35,365 nt of DNA, from assembly GCA_003427395.1 (NCBI GenBank), contig BFEA01000323.1, positions 1,351,993 through 1,387,357 on the forward strand. The letters run 5' to 3'. Within the stretch, counting starts at the first letter, position 1. The number at the start of each line of letters is the position of its first letter. The notes below the pieces were generated by a model. That model made no database searches. It saw only the letters and a program-made list of their open reading frames with translations, and was not told the DNA's origin. The DNA comes from Chara braunii (taxonomy: Eukaryota > Streptophyta > Charophyceae > Charales > Characeae). Shown here piece after piece: positions 8,992 to 18,720 of this stretch. The position numbers were made by a program, and so were the translations under genes.

Positions 8992-11193
8992 GTGCCGACC
9001 GCGCTGCTGCCCACCCGTCGTCGTCTCGATCCTGCTTGACATCACCAGCGCACGAACGGTAGCAGGGCCCCGCGGACATTGGGGAGAGTGAATGAACCTG
9101 GCTGAAGGCATCGGCCAGGTGCGTTAACCGACGGTGGGTAACAGGCTGTCTGGGGTGCGTGCTGTTCAGGGTCTGGGTGTGCGTCACACCGAGCAGTCGT
9201 CACTGATATCGCCCTGTCCTACTTCTTAAAAGGGGTCTACGTATACAGGAGAGAGAGGGCAGAGGAACAGAGTGAGAGTGGAACAACAAGTACACGCAGA
9301 TATACGGGACTGAGAGAGTGGGAACAAAACAAGGGAAGGTTGTGCAAGGAGGAAAACGTACCGCTAGTTGGCCAGTGCACCCGGTCATCTTTTGTAGCAG
9401 AGAATCTGTTCTCACTTTGTGTGTTTGGTAAGTAGTAGGAGATGGCCGCAACTGTATACCCCAGTGTTATGGCCTTCACACAGGCTGCTTCCGAGCTGCC
9501 TTCCGCTCGTCGGCATTAGTTGTGCTCACAAAGTCTTTTCTTTCCTCGTACTGCAGAGGACAGTGGTCAACTGAACCTGGTCGAGGTTGATGGCTCAGGT
9601 GCAGCCACCCACTGGGCAGGAGGAGTAAGTACAGAGAGAGGGAGAGAGAGAAAGGGTACTTATTCGTATGAACTGACGATGCGGATGGGAATCAACGATG
9701 TGCTTGAGTAGGGGGGGGGGTCGGAAGGATTACTGGTAGAGGTATGCAGCGAGTTTCGGCAGACAAAACGGCTGCGCAGACTCGGGTATACAAGCGAAAA
9801 AGTATCATCAGACGAAGAGCTTGGCTGTGTAGCACACCTAGGGCAGCAGAAGTGCAAGGGAGAAGAGGGTCAAGGTTCAGTCGAATCAGACTTCCATTTT
9901 GAATGCGACTGGCGAACGAGGCCAGGTCGCCGACCTGTTTATCATAATGTTGATCTACATAATTGACAGTCGTAGGCTCTGAGTTACGACGACTGTCCGG
10001 ATGGGTGGTCACCAAGTCCAACGATTGGGTAACGCGGTGCCTTGTTGGGCACCACCACTGACTATTTGTATTTGCAGTGATTGCAGGGCTTGATGGTGAG
10101 TAATGTTACCTTGCTTGGCTAGCTGGGCACAGGCTGTTATGTGCGATACTGCCTGGGCTAGGTATTACTGAGTTTTTTTCAGCAGTTTGAGTATGGCACA
10201 GGGGTTTCTAACCCACATAGTCACAACTGGTCAGAGGAGAGACCGCAGCCGTGACTCAGAGGCTAGTCAGGGAGCTGAGAGCGGATTCTTCGGCTGCTAG
10301 TTGATGGTCATCTAGACGCTGTAGCTAGCGCGGTGGGTTCCTGAACGGATGCGGCTACTTGCAGTGTGCCTTATTGTGCAGCCATCGTACCTTGCTGCGC
10401 ACGACTGCTGTGCAGAACCACTGTTCTTTTTGGGCGTGGTCACGACGCAGGGCATTGTCCCATGCTGGGCTTACTGCTGCGCAAGGCGTTGTTCTTTGTT
10501 GAGCACCACTGCTGTGCTGGATGCTGTTCCTCGCTGCGTATAGCAACAACACTTGTCTGGGAAAGGATGCTCTGAGGGAAGGGAGTGATTGGGATTTCTT
10601 CGAGGGGTTGCTGCTACGACTTAGTAGGTTGTTAGGGAGCTGCTACTTTGAGTTTTGACCGTGATTGGATTGATTTCTCTGCGATATTGGCTACCATTGC
10701 GGGGCCCTCAGGCGTATCCAGATTTCAAGGCCCTCTCATTGTAAGTTGAGTTGACCCTCTCTTGGATCTCGGGTGTCTGAACTTTCTACTCCTATCCTTC
10801 TTACTCTAAGTCTAGTCTGAGGCTACGAGAGGAAGGCGGCAGGCGGGATTGCAACCCGTAGGTCCGCATCAAGACCTTGTGGGAGGTCCACCCACTGATT
10901 GCGGGAGCTCTGCCGGAACCCAGACGGGGTTCTGGAGGCAGGGAACACTCAGGTATAATTTCGTCTGACATGTGTGATCCCTTCCCCTAACTGTTATCCT
11001 TGGGTTATCTGAATGTAGCTATGTAAGGATATTACTTTTACTATTATGTATGTCAGGACATGCATTGTGAGAGGTAAATCAACAATTATATGTGAGAAAT
11101 TAGACATTTTCTTTGAGTGAACTCAGACAGAATGAACTGGGGGAAGGTGGGAGAAAGGTGTTTTGCATGTGTTTCACTGGATCAACCCAAGGT
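8992..11193. other. Spacer without recognisable genes
   Basis: No ORF here carries a motif I recognise. Around 10340-10560 the DNA has loosely repeated GCTGCGCA / CTGCTGTGC / TGTTCTTT words, including CTGCGCA...TGTGCAG hairpins, suggesting an old tandem repeat. G-rich and GA-rich short tracts occur near 9620-9720. Nothing else is supported. Confidence 0.35.
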
Positions 11194-12807
11194 TGAGCTC
11201 CTCTAAGTTGATGAGGGCTCAGTGCCATGTTTTATTTATGTTGCTGGGCTGACTGTATGATCTTTGAGGGTTGGGCCTATCCTAAGTCTGACGGACCAGT
11301 CGCTGTTTCTTTGGGGGTTTCTTAACAGGAGGATGAGCACCCTAACTTGGGAAGGTTCAGAATCCTGATGTTTCTTTTTGGGTTGCTGAAAACAGAGCTG
11401 GGAATATTCTAAGTTGCGTAGACCCAGTTCTATGTGTGTGTTTTTCAGAGGGGGACACACGTATGAGGCTGAGCGTACCCTCAAGTTAGGGCGGCTCAGT
11501 CATAAGCCATGAACAAAAGGGTCAACCAAAGTATAAAAATTTGATATATATTATATGAACTTATATCAACTGACAGGCCAGACACACTAAGTTGGGAAAG
11601 CCAGTCAGTAAGTCAGGTAGAACAAAAAGAGAAGGGAAGCAAGTGAAGAATATAATGAAGGTAACTCGGGCAGGCTGAGCGTACCCTTTAAGTTAGGGCG
11701 GTTCAGTCTTATGCTCGTCATAATATGAAGGAGCAAAGAGTTACAACGGAAAAAATTCCTAGAATTAAATAATCATTATATAGTAAAATTACAATCTAAA
11801 TTTCAAATTTTCGTTCCATCTTAAAAAATGTTATTCCAATTTTAAAATTTTTCATCTTACTTGCAAACTTTCATTCCAAGAATATGGTATCCCTTCTTAT
11901 TTGGAGTGCATGCTAGAGATGGAATGAAAGTCTGGATGAGTTCATGAAATATTTTAATTGGACTGTCATTCTAAGTAAGGATTTAATCATAAATAAGTTA
12001 ATCCAATTTAAATTAGAAGATATTTGTTGTAGTAGAATAAAAAATTAATTAAAACATTTCATAAACTCGTCCAGACTTTCATTCCATCTTGAACAAATAG
12101 ATGTAGTTGGAAGGAAAAATTTATATTTAGACAGAAACTTATCAAATAAAACTGAAAATTTTAAAATTGGACAAACATTGGAATGATAACTTATAAATAT
12201 GAAGGATTTTTTTTTTATGAAATGTTTTTTCAACTTTCATTTCTCGTGAAAATTTTTCTGTTGTAGTATAAATCTTCTTTTATTTTCCCTTCTAAACACA
12301 AGGCAGGATTGAATGTCTCCCTAAGTTGGGTAAGTCTGTTCGTCTGCCTAATAAGAGAGAAACATATAAAGTTTGCGCAAATATATTAATGGTTATTTTC
12401 TTATATTGTCGTTACGGAAGGTCGTATTGTCTTTTGTACCTAAAACTGTTTAAGCTAGCTAGGCGTACCCTTAAGTTAGGGCGACCTAGTGATATGCTAT
12501 TGTCGTTGATGTTATGTAGGTTGGACGTACCCTTAAGTTAGGGACGTCTGACCATTCGTCGTTCGTACTTGTCTTAGGCAGGTTAGGCACACCCCTAAGT
12601 TGAGGCAGCCTAATCCTATGCCCTACGTAACCTTGTCTAAAGCTGACTAGGCATACCCTTAAGTTAGGGCAGTCTAGTTTATGCTTTATGTCGTCAGTTA
12701 AGCAGAAGTCAGACGTACCCTTAAGTTAGGGCAGTCAAATTGTGCGTACGTTTACTTGTTTACTTAGGCAGGTTGGACATATCCTTAAGTTAAGGCATTG
12801 TCTGATC
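11194..12807 (+). repeat. Array of about 14 diverged stem-loops sharing a CCCTTAAGTTAGGG-like core
   Basis: Units of about 33-40 nt have 5-9 bp stems around a conserved core, clearest at 11468-11500, 11674-11707, 12458-12490, 12519-12553, 12581-12615, 12645-12679, 12707-12741 and 12771-12807. Older relatives occur at 11194-11221, 11271-11300, 11331-11365, 11394-11431, 11569-11609 and 12301-12349. Spacing of the last six is 61-64 nt. A TATGC-like word often follows the stem. Stem sequences differ between units but remain paired (CTGAGC/GCTCAG, CTAGG/CCTAG, GGTTAGGC/GCCTAATC, GACTAGGC/GTCTAGTT). The unit at 12707 has two mispairs. No protein frame runs through it. The foldback element 11742-12265 interrupts the array. 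Function is unknown. Confidence 0.8.
11742..12265. mobile_element. AT-rich foldback/MITE-like element inserted in the stem-loop array
   Basis: The ends are inverted: TACAACGGAAAAAATT at the left matches the complement of AATTTTTCTGTTGTA at the right. Internally, 11918-11955 and 12051-12088 form 38-nt inverted arms with only three transitions between them, and further outside arms share a CCAATTTTAAAATTTT block. It is very AT-rich with no transposase ORF, so it is non-autonomous. The right terminus (ACTACAACAGAAAA on the minus strand) faintly recalls CACTA ends, but no clear target duplication was found. The exact borders could be off by several bases. Confidence 0.6.
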
Positions 12808-13203
12808 ATATGCCATAGGCAAGGGGGTCTACTAAAGGAACAAAAACTGAGTGATCTAACGAACTACTTGGGTTAAAGTAATGTGGGATTGTGAGAGATG
12901 TTTGTTCATGCATGCTTGTGGGGTCTCACTCTAGGGTGTCTTTTCGATAGGCTAGTTGCTTTAGATGCTCGCCAAGTGTTGGAGCCATAGGTAGATGAGA
13001 TGGATGATGGGAGGGAGAACTTGGGATGAAGATAGGACTGACTCTGCTAGGAGTTAGGATCAGGGCTAGCCACACTCTCATCTAGAGGTCGTGCGGGCTG
13101 TCACTGATTCTGAATCATCAAGCAGGTGTCAGACGATAGTCCTAAGTATAGTTTGCTTTGTTTTTCTGTCTTTCAGCTTTGTATAAATCTTGACAGCCTC
13201 CTG
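12808..13203. other. Spacer after the array, nothing recognised
   Basis: No coding frame or RNA gene is supported. A weak echo of the array core (GTCAGACGATAGTCCTAAG, near 13127) may be a further degraded unit. Confidence 0.35.
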
Positions 13204-13316
13204 TTCCTACGGGAAGCGCTGCCGAAATTTCTGCAAGTCTGAAAGAGTTAGTCATTTTTGGGCTCGTAAAAATTTTTAAAAGGCACTTTTCCTACGGGAA
13301 ACGCTGCCGAAATTTC
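13204..13316 (+). repeat. Pair of 28-nt direct repeats containing a TTCC-TACG-GGAA hairpin
   Basis: 13204-13231 and 13289-13316 match at 27 of 28 positions, 85 nt apart. Each opens with TTCCTACGGGAA, which folds into a 4-bp stem with a UACG tetraloop, then a GCTGCCGAAATTTC block. The only difference is G to A just after the hairpin. The sequence between the two copies is not repeated. This may be the remnant of a tandem unit or a small structured RNA; no pol III boxes were identified. Confidence 0.75.
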
Positions 13317-14026
13317 GTAGAATTTTGGGAGTTAGAATATTTTCATCTTGGGGCTACTTAGCAGATCTACCTTGAATAGAGGAGAAGCTCAGTGACCTAG
13401 TATTAGTAGGGAGGACTGACGATGAGATCAATAGAGGAGCTAGGTTACGACTTGGGGAGTATTCTCCTTTTGGCATGAACATAGTAGTGGTTCTTTTGGC
13501 CTGTACTGTGATGCAGGTTTCCGTATTTCGCTTGAAGGCTTGATCTGATCAGCCCGATCCTTCAAAAGGTTCACCTTTTCTGTTATCACTGATAATAGGT
13601 CGGTTGCCGATTCGTCGGTTCACGACTCAACTTTCCTGCTGCTGCTGCTCCTCAACCTAAGGCCTTGGCCCTTGCTGGGTTTTATGTTTTCTTGGGTTTT
13701 CACCTTGATTATTTATAAATGGCAATTTCTTAAAGACTGAGTATGTTTGTTGAGGAGTGGTGGGGAAATGGTTGGGCTTGCGTGCATAAGGCAGGGTGTG
13801 AGCTGCAGAAGGTTGGAAAGTTAACCCCTCTACTGTATGTGATGTTGTTTGAATGTTGTGCGTATGATTGCAGATATGTATGAGAGAATCTCGATTGAAT
13901 CTTGTTGAGTGATTATGTTTGGATTCAAATGGGCAAACCACACCACTGTCGTGAAAGTGAACTACCCCACAACTCTTTGTTTGAGTGAGATTGTTCTTTT
14001 CCCATCCTGATAATATGATAGTCAAA

Positions 14027-14077
14027 GTAGGCGTGCGCTCGGGTGACCCTCATAGGGCTTTGCGACCGCACGCCTAC
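14027..14077. repeat. Inverted repeat with 11-bp perfect arms
   Basis: GTAGGCGTGCG (14027-14037) is fully complementary to CGCACGCCTAC (14067-14077), with a 29-nt loop that itself contains CCCT/AGGG. It lies 45 bp before another long hairpin. Confidence 0.85.
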
Positions 14078-14121
14078 GTCTTTCTTTACTCAATGATTTT
14101 ATTTGGTCGGACGTTAGTCCC

Positions 14122-14170
14122 GAGCCTGGAATTCGACGTCCTCGTCCAGGACGTCCCAGGTTCCAGGCTC
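14122..14170. repeat. Long hairpin with two perfect stem blocks
   Basis: The outer arms GAGCCTGGAA and TTCCAGGCTC pair over 10 bp. The inner arms GACGTCCT and AGGACGTC pair over 8 bp around a 5-nt loop, separated by a small internal loop. No transcription unit was identified around it. Confidence 0.85.
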
Positions 14171-15416
14171 AGCGCAGAAGGGGTTACCCCTCGCGCTAGG
14201 GCTGGGTTACTTGTGCATGACGCTGTTCCGGGGAAACCAAAGCGCCGTGAGGGAGAGGGGTTGTCCCCCAGCAACTCGGTCCGGCGGGGTGTTCATGTTT
14301 TCTTCGCCAACGTCAAGTACTCATTTTCTTTTTCCTTGTTTTAAATTATTTTGGTGGAATGATAAAGTTCCGGGCGGAAGGATTAGCGTGGCGATGGTGA
14401 TGCGCCAGACAACTCACCACCGCTCTGAATCCCTTCCTGCCCTAGGGACCATCTTGCCCCGCACCCTTTGGGACACCTCAGGGTGTTGAAGATGGTATTA
14501 TCAAGGGCTACGCGGTTGCGAGTACTACGTAGTACCCCATCAACGCGAATGCTTGCGTATGCCCGCATGGCTGATCGATATAAGGAGGTCACGTGCTCGC
14601 ACGACTCTTATACGAAAGTCCAGCGCGCGATACCTAACTGACTCTCGCCACATAAAGTTATGGGCCAGATACAGAAGGGACTAGGAATATTGTTTGTGGT
14701 GTTTGTTTTGTGTGTTTCCATGTGTTGTGTGTGAGTAGATGTGAGTGTTGTAGTGCAACGCGTGATGTGTGTGATGCGTCCTAGTCGACCGGTGTCGAGT
14801 CGCCTTTGGGACCTCAGCCCCCCAGTGTGTCGATTCGCGTGCGGGTTCGATTTTTGGGCGTTCAACCGCGCGTAAGCCCTATGCTACAGCAAACGAGAAA
14901 CACCCTCGGTTGGGCCATTTCTGCAATTGCATACGAAAAGCCTTCGCATGTGGTTCAGTAGCTCGGCGGGGATACGCCCACCTAAGGGATGGTGACAACT
15001 CCCGCAGGTGGAGGTAAGCGGCGCCTCACGTGACCCTGTCCTGTCGTAGGGGCTCACGAGAGGTACGGCTGGCGCACTCGGTCGGAGCGGCAAACGCTCT
15101 CCGCGACAAGTCCTGCAAAATCCTGCGTGACGCGGTCGAGAGGGTCCTCGTGCGGGACCGATGCGCTCGACAATGCTATATGCGTTACCACGTTGGCGCC
15201 TGGGTCCTAGTATCGCTTCGGCCGATCCCCGCAAACCCTAGCGCTAGCCTGCTAACGCAGAATTAGCGCTGGATTAGCGTACCGGTGTCTCTCCCCCATC
15301 CTCCCGAAAGGTCATCCCTCTTGAAAAATTTCATGAGTCTAGCATAGTGCAGTGAGACCCATAGACTCTACTAATACGGTCGGGGGTATCAAGCGGACTA
15401 TCAAAGTACGTTGGCA

Positions 15417-15505
15417 GTAAGTGCGTTGCAGGCATGCATGGTGCTAGAACCCACGACCTCCTGAATGTCACTTCTCTGCCTAACCAAGGGTTAGGTCCCA
15501 CTTAC
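15417..15505 (-). repeat. Compound inverted repeat, faintly tRNA-like on the minus strand
   Basis: GTAAGTG (15417-15423) pairs with CACTTAC (15499-15505). Inside is the hairpin CCTAACC-AAG-GGTTAGG (15479-15495) and, on the minus strand, a GTGGGTTCTAGCACC stretch resembling a pol III B box and T arm. The T-arm-like part is not next to the closing stem, so this is not an intact tRNA. A tRNA-derived SINE remnant is possible. Confidence 0.35.
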
Positions 15506-15600
15506 ACGAATTAAACGACATTGACCGTAGATTGCAAAGATCAACGCCCAGAATCTCTTAATCAGTGCAAGTGGGACCTTGCCCCAGTTGAGCAAGGCGG
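15478..15600. repeat. Two oppositely oriented hairpin units ending in GTCCCACTTRCAC
   Basis: The plus-strand unit 15478-15507 is a CCTAACC/GGTTAGG hairpin followed by TCCCACTTACAC. The minus-strand unit 15565-15600 is a CCTTGC/GCAAGG hairpin followed by TCCCACTTGCAC. The flank is conserved while the stem differs and still pairs, as in the array at 11194-12807. Confidence 0.55.
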
Positions 15601-15680
15601 TTGGGTCAGCCCCCGTTTTCTAAGGGCCTCTCTCCTCTACTCGCCGGCTGCATAACAGACAAAAAATATGGCGGTGTGTG

Positions 15681-16265
15681 CCCACCGCTTGCTTGTGTTA
15701 TGTGTATGTGTGCCGAATACAAGTTCATTAAGAGCCTGGGTGCCGACGCCAGATTCATAAGAGGCAAACGTTACATCGACGATCTGTTGCTCCTTGCGTT
15801 ATGTGATGCTAACGACTGCAAAGGCTTGGAAAGGGTTGAGGCGATGTTAGATTAATCCCGGACTGCTACCCCCAAGGGTTGAAATTAGAACGCACCGACG
15901 CTGGGAATGAGATTCTCGACTTTCAAGAAACACGTATTGTGGTAACCAATGCGTCGCCTACATTAGTGCTCTCGCATAAGTTCAAGAATGCTGGGACTAT
16001 ATGGTCCCCATGTGATCTAAGACTGCGGACATATAAAGATTTTGATTCGTTTGGTCCAAAGACCACAAAATTTGCTACCATCGCCAACGCAGTCTTACGT
16101 ATTTCCATGAACATCCTCTCTCTTGCAGAAGAACTGAAGAAGTCGAGATATCCGACCAAAGTCGTCATTGCTGGCCTGAAATGGATGAACAGGCGGGAAC
16201 AAAGACCCTTGTGGAACAAGCTGCAGGATCTGATTGAGTTACTGTATGTGGATACTTGTCGCTAA
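15681..16265 (+). pseudogene. Truncated PLE reverse transcriptase (palm C to thumb)
   Basis: This remnant of the RT keeps the catalytic YIDD box (15772-15783, in RYIDDLLLL) and the thumb region up to the stop after LLYVDTCR. It lacks the nuclease, fingers, palm A and most of palm B. One T is missing near 15853 compared with the longer copy, creating a TAA at once and shifting the rest (15879-16265) to another frame. Ten thumb codons are deleted where the longer copy reads MNCNSDGSICSA. The sequence from 15601 to 15680 in the first frame is unrelated flanking DNA. Confidence 0.85.
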
Positions 16266-16414
16266 GCAACAAAATTTGGGGTCCGCTTGCCCAGGGCTAT
16301 CCTTGCTGGATCCGACTTTTGTCCTCTAAAACAGCATACCGCCGTCTGAATGTAACGTGGCCTCAAGGGACTTCTGTTGTTACCCTCGTTTGGAAAGGTA
16401 TAAACTGTAGGTTT

Positions 16415-16794
16415 TTCGCAAAATGAACTTGCTTGCTTTTTCGGCCTAAGGGAGACCCCAGCGTTTTGGACTTGGCCGACCTTTAGCTGGCAAACGTTGG
16501 GTGATAAATGGGTCCGCATCTGTATGTAACCCCTTCCAGGGGAATATATAGCAGTGGACCATAAATTTTCATAATTTTCAATTCTACATTCTTTAGATCT
16601 AGAGTTTCACAAAATGAACTTGCTTGTTTTTTCGGCCTAAGGGAGGCCCCAACGTTTTGGACTTGGTCGGCCTTTAGCTGGCGAACGCCGAGTGATAAAT
16701 GGGTCCGCACCTGTATGTAGCCCCTTCCAGGGGAATAAACAGGCGTGGACCATAACTTTCAGAATTTTCAATTTCATATTCTTTAGATCTAGAG
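16415..16794 (+). repeat. Two tandem ~191-bp units in the 3' end of the truncated PLE copy
   Basis: The units begin at 16415 and 16606 (TTCGCAAAAT / TTCACAAAAT). Each contains CTTGCTTG..TTTTCGGCCTAAGGGAG, the CCCCTTCCAGGGG hairpin, and ends near CTTTAGATCTAGAG. They are followed by the palindrome CGGGATGATCCCG. The same pair occurs in the longer copy. Short minus-strand ORFs across them are shadows. Confidence 0.85.
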
Positions 16795-17066
16795 TTGCGG
16801 GATGATCCCGAGCAGTTTTTCGCGCCTCTAGAGCGTGGGCTGGTACGTACTGGCGTAAGCATATCTACCGAGCGCCGGATTAGTATATCTAGGATGAGTA
16901 GGGAACAGTGTGGCCTCAATCTGAGTGGCGTGATGAGTGGAAGGGTTGAGTTATCCTGGCGGTGGACGTCATGGAATGCTGGGAAGGAGATGACGACGCC
17001 ATGATAGTAAAACTCATGTTATCTTCTTCATGAATAATTGTCGTTTTGTGTAATCTTTTCTCATGG

Positions 17067-18654
17067 ACATGAGCCTTAGTTTCGACCCTGCCGTGGCTTG
17101 GTACTGAGACTAAGATATCGTCTTCACGCAAGTGAATTCGTGCTTACCGGTGGAAATTGCCATTTGTTAACTGTTATCTTTATCTCTTACCTCTTTATCC
17201 TTTACCTTTTGTATTGGCGTGTGCCTGACTATCTCGCGATATTTAGTATCGCTGTCAATTTTGCTCAATTTCACCGAGCTTGGATTTCGTACTTCGAGTG
17301 ACGATCGCGTGGTAGTTGGTTTCCCAATTATCCCCGATATTGTGATAATCTTTGTTTCCTCTTTCTTTCTGAGGAGATGTGATAGTTGGGTGTACTATGC
17401 CGCCGGATTTGAAAGACGGTGGGTGCGCGTTTGGCTGTTATCCGAGCATCCTTCATATATGAGATCCACCTCGCTCGCTGCGATCACCACAGAGGAACGT
17501 TGCTGTTACGGTGAGCTTCTCGCCGGATTTGGGGTCGGGTGCAGTTTCGTTTCACTTGTGTTCTTAGGCCTTATGTACAGAAAAGGGAGGAAGAATAAAG
17601 TTGGCGTAGGACGAGGGATGTGGTCGAACGACGGACGCTACTGGATGGAGGGTAACTAACACTAAATTCGTGAGAACCGAACAAAACCACAAAACATAAC
17701 ATTTTTTATAGAATGAAAAAGTGAAAGTCAAACTCTTATTTTTGACACATAAAAGTGAGCGTTTTTAATTATTTCCCAAGAAAGGAGGAAAAAAATTTGG
17801 CAAAAAGTCTAGTGATTCTCAAAATGTGCAAGAAAATTCTTTCCAATAAAAAAACATGTTATAAGACTATAAGTCGTTTTCAGTAGATCGAAAAAAAACA
17901 TAGCTCAAACAAGACAATCTCTAAGGACTGCAAGACGAACTCGAAAGACGTTAAAAAAAACAGTTTCAGTGAATACTCGTTTATAGAATTATAAGTCGTT
18001 TTCAACAGTTTGATAAAAACCAAGTTCGGCGAAAACTAGTTTATAGAACTATAAATTAATATAATTTATTTTTAAGTTTACTGTAAAATCCTTTTCAAAA
18101 AATATATGTTATGTAAAAGAAGAATTCAAACAACTTTTGCCTCGGGGACATCTTCAAATTCTTAGCCAACCACGATTTAAAATTAAAAAATAAAAAACTA
18201 TTTCATTAAAAAATACTAAAAAATAATATATTCGTCCATGTATGAGGAAACAAATCCAAAAGAATGTATTCGTGAATATGAGAGTATATGTGCGTGTTTG
18301 GAAAACCCCCGAATAGTTTCATCGTGCTTCATACCGTATAGCACTATAAATTTATTTTTTTTAAATAAAAAAAATGATATTTTGATTCTTGAACAAACGG
18401 TGCTTTGCAAGGTAGAGATTTTTTTGTAAAAAGACTTGCTTCTCTCCTCACCACTTCCAATGGTTTTGAAAAAGTATTTTTCTATTCATTTTTTGCGGAT
18501 AATTTACTTCACATAGAATGTTGTTCACGTAGGAGGCCTGAAAAATGTACTATCATAATCTTTAAAAACATTCGTGCAAACCTAACAATATTTTTGGTTA
18601 GGTTTTCACGAATTCTAAGTTAACTCGAGTAATGGCTACGGTTACGATGGCGGG
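17067..18654. other. AT-rich spacer between PLE copies
   Basis: Sequence here is unrelated to the PLE tail. A frame of 146 codons at 17219-17659 on the plus strand has hydrophobic stretches but no recognised family, and I do not call it a gene. From about 17650 to 18600 the DNA is strongly AT-rich, with a word ATTATAAGTCGTTTTCA (17989) repeated in variant form at 17867 and 18047. Its right part may include the PLE 5' UTR. Confidence 0.4.
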
Positions 18655-18720
18655 TGAGCAACGTTTCCTGGTGGAAATTCCGCACTGGAGGGAAATCCAC
18701 CCCCACCGGGAATCGTCCCT

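Larger units (their letters stand above)
13317..15416. other. Spacer with hairpins and GT-rich tract, no recognisable gene
   Basis: Apart from two separately listed hairpins there is a TGTGTG-rich tract around 14690-14780. ORFs up to about 120 codons occur on both strands without motifs, and the longest overlap the hairpins. I see no exon or RNA gene I can support. Confidence 0.4.
15681..17066 (+). mobile_element. 5'-truncated Penelope-like element copy
   Basis: This is near-identical to 22286-23705 of the longer copy from within RT palm motif B through the 3' end. Similarity starts abruptly at CCCACCGCTT and ends at TCATGG. 5' truncation is what target-primed reverse transcription leaves. 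Relative to the longer copy it has a 1-bp deletion near 15853 and a 30-bp in-frame deletion near 16110. Confidence 0.85.

Noticed and set aside
8701-9039. Plus-strand ORF with hydrophobic C-terminus suggesting a membrane protein
   Set aside because: The hydrophobicity comes from a GTTCATCGTG-type DNA repeat; no supporting motif.
11194-12807. CRISPR-like or integron attC-like reading of the hairpin array
   Set aside because: Units are diverged with covarying stems rather than identical repeats with unique spacers. There are no cas or integrase genes, and the context is eukaryotic.
14840-14860. GGGTTCGATTTTTGGG as a tRNA B box
   Set aside because: No A box or cloverleaf at the right distance.
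17219-17659. 146-codon ORF with hydrophobic stretches
   Set aside because: No recognised family, no conserved context, next to AT-rich spacer. Left as spacer rather than called a gene.
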